Source of the DNA: Lasiosphaeris hirsuta
Taxonomy: Eukaryota; Ascomycota; Sordariomycetes; Sordariales; Lasiosphaeriaceae
Direction of reading: 5' to 3'
Assembly (NCBI GenBank): GCA_030549175.1
Contig: JAUKUA010000010.1
Span: 248,001 to 312,000 of the forward strand
DNA length: 64,000 nucleotides
Shown here: piece after piece, positions 44,452 to 56,000 of the stretch
Position numbering within the stretch: the stretch's first letter is position 1
How the letters are laid out: each line of letters begins with the position of its first letter
The notes under the pieces: generated by a model
Told to the model about the DNA's origin: nothing
The model's database searches: none
The model's input: the letters and a program-made list of their open reading frames with translations, nothing else
Translations under genes and position numbers: made by a program

Positions 44452-47007
44452 ATGGAGGAAGACCCGTGGGGGCGCAACCTGGACAGGCAGGTCCTGGCGG
44501 GCATCGAACAAGCCGAGTTAGCCCGTCTCAAGGAGCTGATTGACGCGTTTGAGAAGCAACGACCCCAAGCCCTACTGGACAACCATCGAGCCCTCATTGC
44601 CAAGCACGGCATCGACACGGCCACACGCATCATCTTTCTGCTCCCGGTTCCGCAGCGCGCCAGCTACCTCAGCGTCCTTGCCCGCAACATCTACGGCGAC
44701 GTGCTCGATGCGCGCTCCATCCCACCGCTGATCAAGGTGTGCGTCCAATGGCAACTGCTCCCTACCAGTCTGCACCACCATTTTGGCTGCAACTCGCGCA
44801 GCTTTTTCCACAGCCTCCAGCACACAGCAGCCCGGTACTCTTTTGCCGAGGCCCATGCTGCCATCAACGCCGCCGCCGCCAGACGAAAGGACCGTGCCGC
44901 CGACGACCGCAGCGCCTTCAGTGGCGTGCCAAGCTGGAGCACCCACATCCCCGACGACGTCAAGCAGGCTTTGCTGTGTCTAGACGCTAAAAGATCTAAT
45001 TTGCCTGCTATCCATCCCCGTCGCGGCGACAGCAAGAGGAATCGGGATGGCGAGACCACCGCTACAAGGAACACCGTGCCGAACTTGAAGCGTGTCCGAC
45101 GCGGTCGAGCCCGGGCCAGTCCTTCCCCTGGTGGTGGCATGATGACGCGCAGCCGAGCCGTATCCCAAATTTCAGGACACGATGCCCGTGAGACGCCAGA
45201 CCGATATTTCTCATCAAGCGAGGCCGACACCGAGGCCTTCCAATCTCAAAATAGAAGACCATCATTCCACGATCTTCATGACGGACTTGATGACGGACAT
45301 GGTGATGGGCGGGACGACAAGATTGACAACAAACTCGACGATGGGCTCGACGAAGGATTTGCTAGTGCTGAAGACGGCAATGACTCCATTGGCAGTGCTC
45401 TCGAGGAGCCCGCTTCACCGCTCCTTGATCAGTCAGTTCTCCAGCCATCGGATAGCATCGAGCCCGAGGTCGCGCGACGGATGGAAGAACCTGAATCCCA
45501 TCTTCTGAAAGACATCACAATGCCATCTCCCTCGATCGCAACAGAAGCCCAATGGCAATCTCAAGACCCAGATCCCCCTCCCATCAGCCCCAGCATCACC
45601 CCACCCGGCTTTGACGTCAAGTTGGGTCATCCACCGGCATCACTAATCCCTCCTCAAGACATTCAATCCGGGCAGACTGGAGACACCCGGCACCTAGCTA
45701 CCAAAAGGGCAGCCCCTGACATCAATGGAGGAGCAGCTGCTATCAACCTAGAGGACCCGCTCACAAAGCCAGAACCCAACGCCGAGCCAAGACCCAGAGT
45801 TAACCTAGAATCTTATATTGTTGTTGATGGGGGGAAGACTATTGCCTCGACTGTACTTCCTGGTGGCGGGGAGGCTCAAGGATCTAACACTCTCCAGAAG
45901 TACCTTGGCCGCCCCACTGAGCATCCTAGCAGTATGGCACGATTCGCACCGGGCAAATGGCTAGATGACATCAACATGGACGCAGCTCTTCTTTTTCTGA
46001 CTTTATCTTCGAGGTCTGTCGTGCACATTAGTCCCACTACAGTCGATACAACTCAGGTCGACAAGCAGGTATCTCGGATCACGGACGCTGGCATATATCT
46101 TGAGATGGCCCTTCTACCTCTCCTCATCCGGGGTAATCACTGGATCTTGGCTGTTGCGCGCCCCAAATCGGAATGTATCGACATTTACGACTCAATGCAG
46201 GCCTTTCAGGACACGGAGGCGGCTAGACAACGCGTCAAATTACTCATCGGCCGACTTCAGCTCTATTCTTGGAGCAAGTTTCCCATCCGAGCCTGTCTTT
46301 CTCTTCGCCAGGTAAACGTTGACGACTGTGGTGTGCTTTGCCTAGCAACTGCTGCCTATCTTATCACCGGCCAAACGATCCCCCGAAGCATCGACGCCCG
46401 CTTGTGGAGAAGCGTGTTCAAGACCATGTTGGCCCATGACGTGATTGACGGAGACAGTCTGCTTTCATCCTTACCACAAATCCCCCATCATAGGATGCCG
46501 CAAAACACGCAACTAAACGGCCAGATCACTCCAGGGCATTTGGAGCAGCTCGAGCAGTCTCTGAGGAACTTGAAAGCGGAGGTTGAGCGGGATTACCTGA
46601 GTTGGAGGGCCGCATGCCGAGACGTCATCCATAAATCCGACGACCTTATGAGTGTCCTGCAGTGCCTTGCCAGGGATATGGCGAAGCGCTCTGCGGATAT
46701 ACAAGGGTTGGCAGACATGGCAACCACGTTAAAACAGGCCCGAGAAACACTGGCAGCAATGGAGAGGTGGAAGCCACGCCTGGAGTCTGTGGAACGAGCA
46801 CTTAAAGTCGAGATCGATTCTCTTGAGATCGATATCAATCGAGCAAGTGATGCCATAGGTATGCGAGGATTTGTTGACCAGGAAACATTAGCTGTAGCCG
46901 AGGCACGGCTCAAAGGCTTGGAAGAGGCCTTGAAGGAAGCGAGGAGCAGAAAGCTAGAGTTTGTAGAGCTTGAGGTTGCGAAGTGGAGCTTTATCGCAAA
47001 GACTTGA
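44452..47007 (+). CDS. Ulp1-like (C48) cysteine protease with coiled-coil tail
   Basis: 851 residues, no intron needed. The protease region is about 490-650: GKWLDDINMDAAL at the start, GNHWILAV with His563, IYDSM with Asp580, RQVNVDDCGVLCL with Gln620 and Cys626. This His-Asp-Gln-Cys set, with Gln six residues before Cys, is that of Ulp1/SENP enzymes, which cleave SUMO or related modifiers. The N-terminal 170 residues (EQAELARLKELIDAFEKQRP onward) and a low-complexity acidic linker (GLDDGHGDGRDDKIDNKLDD) are not assigned. Residues about 690-845 form a long helical, probably coiled-coil tail. It is larger than housekeeping Ulp1/Ulp2 cores and belongs to the expanded fungal Ulp1-domain proteins, some of them transposon-linked. 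No transposase neighbours it here. Confidence 0.75.
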   Translation: MEEDPWGRNLDRQVLAGIEQAELARLKELIDAFEKQRPQALLDNHRALIAKHGIDTATRIIFLLPVPQRASYLSVLARNIYGDVLDARSIPPLIKVCVQWQLLPTSLHHHFGCNSRSFFHSLQHTAARYSFAEAHAAINAAAARRKDRAADDRSAFSGVPSWSTHIPDDVKQALLCLDAKRSNLPAIHPRRGDSKRNRDGETTATRNTVPNLKRVRRGRARASPSPGGGMMTRSRAVSQISGHDARETPDRYFSSSEADTEAFQSQNRRPSFHDLHDGLDDGHGDGRDDKIDNKLDDGLDEGFASAEDGNDSIGSALEEPASPLLDQSVLQPSDSIEPEVARRMEEPESHLLKDITMPSPSIATEAQWQSQDPDPPPISPSITPPGFDVKLGHPPASLIPPQDIQSGQTGDTRHLATKRAAPDINGGAAAINLEDPLTKPEPNAEPRPRVNLESYIVVDGGKTIASTVLPGGGEAQGSNTLQKYLGRPTEHPSSMARFAPGKWLDDINMDAALLFLTLSSRSVVHISPTTVDTTQVDKQVSRITDAGIYLEMALLPLLIRGNHWILAVARPKSECIDIYDSMQAFQDTEAARQRVKLLIGRLQLYSWSKFPIRACLSLRQVNVDDCGVLCLATAAYLITGQTIPRSIDARLWRSVFKTMLAHDVIDGDSLLSSLPQIPHHRMPQNTQLNGQITPGHLEQLEQSLRNLKAEVERDYLSWRAACRDVIHKSDDLMSVLQCLARDMAKRSADIQGLADMATTLKQARETLAAMERWKPRLESVERALKVEIDSLEIDINRASDAIGMRGFVDQETLAVAEARLKGLEEALKEARSRKLEFVELEVAKWSFIAKT

Positions 47008-48265
47008 CAAAGTCTTTTATTCTTTTTGACATTGGGTATGAGTGAGCCATCAATGCGATCAAAGGAGGCCGCAATCTCACTGGGGTTCACCTAGAACGTG
47101 ACTATCAGAAAGCCGCATGTGGGAGAGGGGGGCAGGCGGTGTGGGAACGGCGTAAACGAAAGCCTCCAGCTGGGTGTGTCCAGCCGCCTGCCCACCACTA
47201 CTCGGATTGTCTCCGAGACGCTACGGTTCTACAATTGCAGCTCCCAACGATTTTATTGTGCTCCACAGTCCTCGCATTGTAGTGCCTCGCCAAGTATCTT
47301 ACAGCAGCACACCGACAGAACTGGCGCGTTAGATTACGCGTGCTAGAATACCGAGCCGTCCATTTCGTCAGGATTGACGTGCCGGGCCGAGCCTAGTTCC
47401 CGTAAAGCGGAGCACGCACCTGAGATGCGACGGCCGTACCAACGACGAAAAGGAAGTGAGACGCGGCACTTGAGGATCCGTTGGCGAAGAGAGCGTAATT
47501 GGCGCAAACAAGCACCCAACATATTCACGCCCACTGGTCAATTTCCTAACAAGAGTTTCCTTGCTGCTTATGACCATGACACTACAACAGAGAGTAGCCT
47601 ACTACGGCGACAGACAATTACCGGCGCTGGGTAAAGAAGGGGACAACCAGCGTTACCTGTGTGATCCGCCCATTCGACGCCTGCTCACGATCCACTTTGA
47701 CCGTTAAACAAGGCTGCCCGTCGCACTGCCATAGGTGGCGAGCCTGATCGCGAAACCCCGCCGCTTAATATGGTATAAGCTTAGTAGTACTATGACGGGT
47801 AGAAGGGAAAGCCGTTACCTGGCCTGTAGGTAACGGCCTACGCGAGGAGGAGCTGCGCGCAGAAGGCTGGTTACGTTACGGCGGAGATCTACCGCTAGCT
47901 TATAGGACGGTCCCGAGTGCGAAGCGAATCCCTAGATAATGAGACCCCAAGATCAAGACTTCATAATCTCACGGTACTGGATGTAAAGATCGTTTATATA
48001 ACTCAGCTAAACTATATAGGTAGTTACGTATATGGTCCGAACCGCAAATCCACGCCTGAGGAATAGCACCCGGATCAGAGTCCCAGCTGAACGGACACCT
48101 TCCTACAGCCTTATGACCAATATCTTTTCAGTAGGCATATGATTATTAATACCTTTTTATCACTTTAGTTACGCAGTTTCTTCAGAGTTCTTTACCATAT
48201 ATATAAGGTATATAAAGAAAGCTTAGGGGCGTAGGTAGTGGGCGGGGTGGTGGTTAAGCAAAAGG
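47008..48265. other. Intergenic, no gene seen
   Basis: Only short frames without domains are present. GC content falls towards 48.2 kb. 47330-47640 has overlapping frames on both strands with no recognised product. Confidence 0.45.
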
Positions 48266-48680
48266 CTAGCCACCACGTATCCGTAACAGCTTCACAACAG
48301 CCTTGTGGCCCCTCTCCGTAGCCCACGACAGTGGTATCTGACCCTGCTGTTCATCCTTCGTCTCGATGGCTGCACCTCTGTCGAGCAGCAGCTTCACGAC
48401 TGTCTCGTGGCCCCACTCTGTAGCCCATAAGAGTGGAGTTTGGCCGTTAAAGCTGTTGGGTTTAATGGCAGAGTCTTCATATCCAACAACTAGATCATCC
48501 ATTGCCCTCAGTGCCTCCTCATCTGCCCCTATCCAAATTCTGTAACCTGGATGAGTGTCTACATTTCCCAATGCCGCACCGTATATCTCGATGGCTCTTC
48601 GGAGATTCTTGCTCGAGTCATGGTATTTTTCTATCCCATTTAAAAATACTCCAGAGTAAGAGTAATGGCTTTGCGTGTTA
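48266..48680 (-). pseudogene. Ankyrin-repeat C-terminal remnant
   Basis: The frame reads two ankyrin repeats (NGQTPLLWATEWGHETVVKL and GQIPLSWATERGHKAVVKLL) after a helical segment (KNLRRAIEIYG; DEEALRAMDDLVVGYEDSA) and stops at 48266. It stays open upstream to about 48680 without a convincing start, then meets AT-rich sequence. The usual N-terminal NTPase or phospholipase part of such proteins is missing. It looks like the surviving end of an NLR-type gene cut off at the edge of the transposon block. Confidence 0.6.
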
Positions 48681-48689
48681 TATAGCTAG

Positions 48690-49240
48690 GAGCAAGGGTA
48701 ATAGCTCTGGGTACTACAAGAGTAGAGGCTTTGTACTAGAGTAAGGAAGTGAAGGTGGGTATAGAAATAAGTACCATATAAGCTAATTCCTAGTGTTGAA
48801 CGCTTGGCTATAACGGGTATAAGTCTTGGAACTAGTTAATTTAGCTAGTTCCATCACGTTGAAAACGTGAGAGTACTTTAACTACCGCCCCTGAGAAAGG
48901 GATAACAGTCATTCTTAACTTATACTAACGTAGCCAGGAAGGTTAAAAAAAAGAAAAGAGAAATACTAGCTCCGTAAGTTAAGGAGGGTCTAGGAGAATT
49001 AAGAAGTAGAAGAAAAGAAGGAAAAAAGAGCTGGGAAAGTGGGTAAAAAGCCCAGCGTTTAAGAGTCCAGTAGGAAAGTAAGTACTAGAGGGTATAGTCC
49101 TAGAGTGAAGATTTGTATCGTTATGGAAGGTCTACCTTCTAGGTACTTACTTAAGTATAGGGCTGTTAAAAAGACTAGATTTAAGTTACTTTTCCAGTTC
49201 CTTTTAAAAGAAGTACTCTGAAAGTTCTTAGTTAAACTAA
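48690..49240. other. Edge of the second transposon block, with two adjacent hairpins
   Basis: AT-rich with no coding frame. Two perfect short inverted repeats lie side by side: TGGAACTAG...CTAGTTCCA (48827-48853) and TCACGTT-GAA-AACGTGA (48854-48870). The function is unknown. Confidence 0.45.
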
Positions 49241-49780
49241 TATGACACAGGCTAGTCACCGAGGACTAAGGTGTAGTAATTAGAAGATGTGTCACCTTCG
49301 GTATAACCGAACTACAGAGTTATGATCCAGATCAATTTAACCGTCCACTCTAGGCTGGCAATGGTATTGGTCTGATTCAGAGCTTTCACATAAGGTGAGG
49401 GAGATGATCTTCGCAGCCTAAAGTCTTAGTAGTTATAAGAGAGAAGGTAGATTTAGGGAGATGGAACGATCACAATGAAGACAACAAACGATACTTCACA
49501 GTTACAAGTTAATAAGAAACAGAAAGGTTCATAAGGTTATATTACCCCTTAACTTCACTAAAGATTAACAAATAGTCTTTCTAAGCTATTTCTAAAAAAG
49601 GACTAGGGAGCTTCTTCCTCTCTAGAATCCGTCACTAGGCCCTCGTCTCTTTTATAGATACTATGTACAATATACAATGGTACTAAGATACATAAAAATC
49701 CTTCCTAGCTACTCGTCGGCCCGAGGCCCTTAGCCGCCCGTCTTACATACCCTACAAATTAATGTCTAAGTCTAATAATA
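49241..49780. repeat. LTR family B, forward fragment interrupted by a hAT-like end
   Basis: It starts TATGACACAGGCTAG, matching the reversed end at 17037, and follows the family B LTR through GTGTCACCTTCGG and GGGAGATGATCTTCG to about 49772. There TAATAATA (49773-49780) precedes the hAT-like terminus CACCCTTGGTG. The rest of this LTR is not seen to the right. Confidence 0.65.
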
Positions 49781-50404
49781 CACCCTTGGTGTTGATGTCC
49801 TGATGTCCTCTGTCCTAGCAGTATGTCACAGGAGATGTCCTTGGAAACTCACGGTGTATGATCCAACGGATGGTGCACTCGTGTGCCTCCATCCGATGGC
49901 GGGAGATTACAATCGTTCAGAATCGGATGTTTGAATCCCGGTGGTTGGCTGGTGCCTACATGGTGTGGGGTCGTGCGCAATTGTTATGTAGCCACCATGT
50001 ACGTTCCTCGTGAGGCATTTTTTCAATTGGCGCTTACATGAAATAAATTGCCGGATCGGTAAAATAACAACTGGACGAACCGTGTCATGGTTGAGCAATT
50101 AACTACTCGCCATTTAGTCTCCGTCTCCTTGTTCTTTTTCCTCTTTATATCAACTCTTTATATATGAACTATTTCCTTGGGACATTTATGCCAGTTCTTA
50201 TACCTTATCTATGTTATTGACAAGCAGGTTTTTATCGTCCTTACCACCGCCCTTATCGGTTCATATATCATACAGTGCGATTTTTGTCTTATTGTTAACG
50301 TCCCTATTATTAGTATTAATATAATAAACGTTTAGCATTACTTTATTTACGTTATTTATATTAGTGATAGTTATTATTATTACTATTATTCTAGCTATTT
50401 AACT
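49781..50404 (+). mobile_element. hAT-like transposon end (copy 3), truncated by Fot1 insertion
   Basis: This is the inverted counterpart of 5709 down to about 5150: it shares CCTTGGTGTTGATG, the GAGGCATTTTTTCAATTGG block and the CTCCTTGTTC block. It begins after TAATAATA. The Fot1/pogo element starts at 50407, and the sequence resumes at 61235 as AT-rich DNA that soon becomes unrecognisable. Confidence 0.55.
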
Positions 50405-50639
50405 TAACGTGTCTACATAGCGTATGCCCACTCATAGTATATGCCTACTTTTCCCACCCCAATTGAACTTTCGTACGATTTTACAGTACCATAAAGAAAA
50501 TGATAGATTGAAACTACTTAGAATCCGATTCTCCATCCATTTCTACATCCACTTAGTACGTACGAGAATTATGTCCGGTTTTACTATAGTTATCATAGTA
50601 TTATACACCTCCTACGTACCTCTTCGTACGACTACCCTC

Positions 50640-50834
50640 CGTTCGTATTTATTCCTCTTACTTTAGCTATATATCCTTTTCTACCAAAAGATTACTAGTA
50701 TCTCGTATAGTTAGTAGTCCTCCTACCTTAACATATCTTTTTTTAACCCTTCGGTGTTTACTTAATACTTTATTTGACTTCTTAAGTTCTTAAATATGAT
50801 TCTTTATCAATACTATCTCGTGTATAATCTTTAT
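50640..50834 (-). pseudogene. Fot1/pogo transposase, C-terminal part
   Basis: The minus-strand frame reads SKHRRVKKRYVKVGGLLTIR at about 50690-50765. It resembles the basic C-terminal end of Fot1 transposases, where Arg/Lys-rich residues precede a GGxLTxxE-like motif. It is interrupted upstream by the solo LTR at 50840-51072. Stops make it non-functional. Confidence 0.65.
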
Positions 50835-50839
50835 CGTAT

Positions 50840-51072
50840 TGCTACGGTCAAAAAGACCGCTTGTGTAAGCGTTACTTTGGTGGTCCTTCACATGAACACT
50901 GACATGACATATTGTATAATAGTGTAAATAATTTGTAAAGGATGGCCTGTTCTAATCAGTCTGGAGGGCGCGCTACCATTATATGACAGCGTACCCCCTG
51001 TGCTCAATTGAGTGCAGGGACTGCGTACAACAGACTAACCTATCTGAGCTATCTACATTTTTCTACGTAACA
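50840..51072. repeat. Solo LTR, family C, inside Fot1
   Basis: 233 bp, starting TGCTACGG and ending CTACGTAACA, flanked by the 5-bp duplication CGTAT (50835-50839 and 51073-51077). It matches 1576-1809 closely. The duplication and the absence of any interior mark a solo LTR formed by recombination after insertion into the transposase region. Confidence 0.85.
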
Positions 51073-51699
51073 CGTATCTTTTATAATTTAGTTAAGAGTT
51101 CTAAGAATTAGTGTCGGAAAGTTACTATAATGTCTAGTAATATAATCTTTGATATATATTAATTAAAATAAAACTTTAGTTACATTCTATAACGTCTCAG
51201 AGACTTAATTATCATATAAGACCTTAGAGGTAACTAGGGATATGAGTATATGAAGTTTTATACTTCATTAGGAAATTATCTTCTCTAGGTTAAATAATAT
51301 AAGCCTTACTTCTTAGAATACTCTTTATATGTATTCAGGTAAAAATTTTATATAAAATGTGTTATAAAAGGTAAGAAAGAAGTTAAATTTTATAATATAG
51401 TAAATATAGTAATATATAAGTTATTTAATTTCTTTACCGTATAACTACTTTAGTATATCAAAATATCTAATATTAAGCAGTTAGAGTAAGTAAGATAAGT
51501 ACGGAGATATATAAAATGTAATAATATTATTAAATCTATCATAATTTTTAAACTTAAGTAAATAATAGTTCTTATACCCATTCAAGATTAAAGAATATTT
51601 TTTATTTATTATATAAAGGCGAAAATACTCGTTTAAATATTTAATCTAATTAATACTAATCTAGTTATTAATTTAGTCCGTATTAAAAAGATTAGTCGT

Positions 51700-53027
51700 T
51701 GTGACACAGACCAGCCTACGAAGGTCTGGGGTGTAACAACCACAAGGTGAGATATCAATTGAAGAGTCAGACTGTAGAGCTTTAACCTTTTCCTAACTCT
51801 TGACTTAACCGTTCAGCGAACTATCCCGTTAATTACTGTTGGTCTAATTTAAAGCTTTCATACGACGGACTCAAGGACTTGATCTTCACAAGGCTAATAA
51901 ACATAAGGTTCGATTCAAAGGTTTAGAACAGAACGGTAAGGGAGTTAACTGTCATAATGTAAAGTAGTAAAGAGCTAGGGAGAAGGAGGTTTAGAGAGAT
52001 GGAATGATCTAACAGAAGATAAGATATAATACTTCGTAGTTACAAGTCAAGAGAAACAGAAGGGTTCACAAGGTTATATTACCCCTTAGCTTTATTAAAG
52101 TTTAGTTAATAATCTTTCTAGGTTTGTCCAAAGAGAACTGGGAAGCTTCTTTCTCTCGAGGATCCGTCGTAACGTACCTGTCTTATTTATAGAAGGTTAT
52201 GTATAAAATATAAGGATACTGAAATATCTGAAGGATCTTTTTAATCGCCTGTTGGTTCCGAATCTCCTTTTTAACTATCCGTCTCTTACGTCTTACAAAT
52301 TAGTAGCTATAAGCTAAGTGAAGCCGGCCTATTATACGTTAGTCCACGGCCGGTATTATTACTTATCCATATAGCTTTAGTAACATAGTATTTATTACTA
52401 TAGGTATTTCTTCATGTCCTTAGTACTTATGTTAGCTATAGTGTTATTAAGTTAATTCTTAAGTCGGCTATCATAGTAACGGTTTTCTTCGTAACTTATA
52501 CGTAGGAGTCGTAGCTACTTATTACTACTAAAGCTAGACTCTGGAGAACGTTAGGTTCTAAGTCTTTTAAAGGAATGTTAATGATAGTAGGAAGGTCTAT
52601 GATTCGAAAGACTAACTATAAGGTCTAAGTTGATTATATAAGCTTTAACTATGATATTAAGGTTAAATAGCTTATCTATAATAAATCTAAAGTTTAATAA
52701 TATTACTTAGTACGGATAAGATCTGTTATATAGTTACTTTAGCTTATAAGTAATTCTAAGTATTTTATCGTAACCTATAAGTACTTAAGAGAATTTACTG
52801 ACTTACGTGTTAGCTAAATAAGCTATAAGCTATACATAAGATCATATCTTGAGGTTAAGCTACGTTATAGCTATCTTTTATAATAGTTCCCTTATCTATG
52901 TAATCTATAATAAATATTCGTAGGTTAATAAGTATATACTTCTTATATATAGTTCGTACTATTAATATATAACTTAGTTAAGGAGGTTAGTAACCTTATT
53001 AACCTAGGTAAGCTTACTAATATAATA
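51700..53027 (-). repeat. 3' LTR of Gypsy copy 2
   Basis: It aligns base for base with 59096-60423. Its outer part (51700 to about 52300) is close to consensus (TGTGACACAGACCAG...), while its inner part is saturated with transitions and ends TATAATA instead of TGTGACA. Confidence 0.9.
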
Positions 53028-56000
53028 CTATCTCTCTTCCTAAGAAGACTTACCTCGAGTTTCTAAGTTAATAACCCTAAGATCCTTAGACTTATGTAAG
53101 TACTTAACGTAGAAGTCCTAAAGTTTTTAGATGTTAAAGAAGTACTTATATAGTTCCTAAGTCTAATCTTTTTCCTTAAGATATCTATCTCATTTAACAA
53201 GATACTTTACTATCCTTTTCTTAATACGGAAGTTTATAATTTCCTTTATTATAAATTTCTTAAAGTAAACATCTCTTACTTACTCTAAGACCTTAATAAG
53301 GTTAGAGTTCGGTTAAGAGTCGGTTCGGAAAAGCTTAATAAGAGAAACGTAAAAGGTAAGATAAATTTTTTAATACTTCGGAAGTTTAAGTTTTACGGCT
53401 ATAGAAGATATTACCTTAGAGATTTCAAATAGGCTAAGTAGCTTTCTATCTAATTTCTTAGAAGGTCTCTTAGTCTTAATATTTCGTACGTTAAGTATTA
53501 CCAGTTGTTTTTTTTTAAAGGAGGATACTTCTATTCACTTCCGATCTATATACTTCTTTATCCGTTTTTAAGATTCTTTAAAGATTTTATAAAGGTTCTC
53601 GTAAACTATTATAATCTAATATATTATAATCTCGTTATATAGGTTATATATAGATTTGTTAAGTAGATTATTAGTAGCCGAATAATATCCGTAGTTAACG
53701 TAGAAAGGAAAGTTATTAATAAAAGTTAATTTAACATTATTTTATATAAATTTAGCTATAGATAATAAGATATCTTAATTATTTATCTTATAGTTAATAA
53801 AAGCTTTAAGATAAGTCTCGATATGTTAATTAAGATGTTTAGTCTAGTTATTTATTTTAAGATAGAATAAGATTAACATTTTTAACTTAACTTTAATATA
53901 CTTAAAAAAGTTATGCCAAAGTCTTATATTAAACTATAAATCTCGATTAGAAATAATACTAAAAGATATATTATAATATTTTTAACATTTATAAGTAAAG
54001 ATTAAAATTAAGTCTTTTATCTTTTTAACATTATCTTTTAAAGAAATAAAGTATATTATCTTAGTAAAAGTATCGATAATGACTTAGATAAAACTATATC
54101 TATTAAAAAAAGGAAGATTTGTTATAAAGTCTATTAAAATAAACTTCTAAGGAAAGTATTTTAACTTAATAAGATAGAATAGTCCGAAAAGAAGGTAGTA
54201 TCTTAGCTTATTACTTTGGTACTTATAACAAAAGTATATAAAGTTAATAACATCCTTTTTTAAATTTTACTAAAACATATATCGTCTAATAAGTTTAATA
54301 GTCTTATCTATACCTATGTAGCCTATTACTTTAATATCATATTTAAAGTGGATAATCTAAATCTTAAGTTCTTAACTATTAAAGATCTAAATATAATTCT
54401 TCTTAAATAAGATTCTACCTTCGTTAATTACATCTTTTTTAAGAAAAACTAAAGTCTTTTAATATGTTTCATCTATAGAAGTAATAACCTTAATTTACTT
54501 AATAAATTTTTTATTTTATTTTAGTGTTAAAATATTATAAAGATATACTTTTGATAGTATAAACGTTAAGGCTTCTAAGTAAGAAAAGTATTTCTTATTC
54601 AAAATTAAAGTTACTAGCTAGTTTTTATCTCCCTTTTTAAGAAAGTATTTCTTATACTATGAGAAAGTATCTACCTTAGCATTTTATATACCGGAATAGA
54701 AATTGATAATAAAGTTAAAAGTAACTAGCTACTAAGCCTATTGAGCTTAGCGGCGGTTAAGAACCTTTATAATTTAGAAGTATTTTAGATTATAATAATC
54801 TAAGAAGACTTTGATATAATACTTAGCTTTCTTAAGGTAATATTTCTAATGTTAAAAATAATTAATTATTATTAAAAGTTTCTTATTATAAATCTTATAG
54901 TTAATTTCTATAGAAGTTATCTTTCTTAAGTAAAATATCATAAGATATATCTTATTATTATCTTACTTTTATAATATTATTTTTTTTAATATATAATCTA
55001 AAGTATTAAGTTTAATAATAAGTAATTTATTAAAGTTGAAATAAACTAAAATAAAAGCTTTAATAAAGGCTTTTTTTAATATTTTAAATGTAATATTTAT
55101 CTAATTATTTTATATTTAAGTTTTCTAATTAAGGTTTATAAAATTAGTAAGTAACTTAGTAATATATAAGTAACTATTAATATAATATCTATAAAAGTTT
55201 ATAAATTTATTAAATTACTAGACTTCTTTTATCGATTTTAACTATTTCTACGAAAGGATATATTTTATCTTATCCTTTAATATTATAATATTTTTAATAC
55301 TAATAATATAACTTAGGTATTTTAATTTCTTAATATATTATACATATTTAGTAAGATTAATAATAAGATTATATTTCTAAAGTTACTTAAGGACCTTAAT
55401 AATAATTTTGTTATATTTTTTTTTAAAACTTATATAAATAAAGAAGTTATTAATATAAGACAAGAGGCTTTAATCGATAAGATCTTAAAAGATATAATTT
55501 ATTATACCTTAGAAGGTAATAAAAGTATTAGTAAGGCTAAAAGATATTATATTAAACTTAAAGAGACTATAATAAGTTCGAAATGTTATTTTTTATTTGT
55601 AGCCTTCTTTTATCTAAATTAAGTTAAAACCTAATTTTAAATCTATCTTTATAAAGATAATAAATCTAATGAAGACGTCTTAAAGTTTAATGATTAAAGA
55701 TAATAAGTAACAGTTCTTAATAGTTCGTTTGTTAATCTTTCGATAGTCGACTATAAGATAGAGGTTTTCTAAGTTCCTAGTAGCTATCTTTTTTAATAAT
55801 ACTTTCTTATTTATAAAGAAAATAAGCGAAGAATAAGGTAACTTTGATTTCTATATCTTATCTTCTCTAAGTATCTAGTCTAGTTATCTACGAAAGATTT
55901 TCTTTTCTAAAGGTGACATAGGATAGAAGGGTCTTTATAGAAGTTTTTTATCTCTAATAATATTAATCATATAGTCTTAAAGTTAGTAGTCTAAAAGCTA

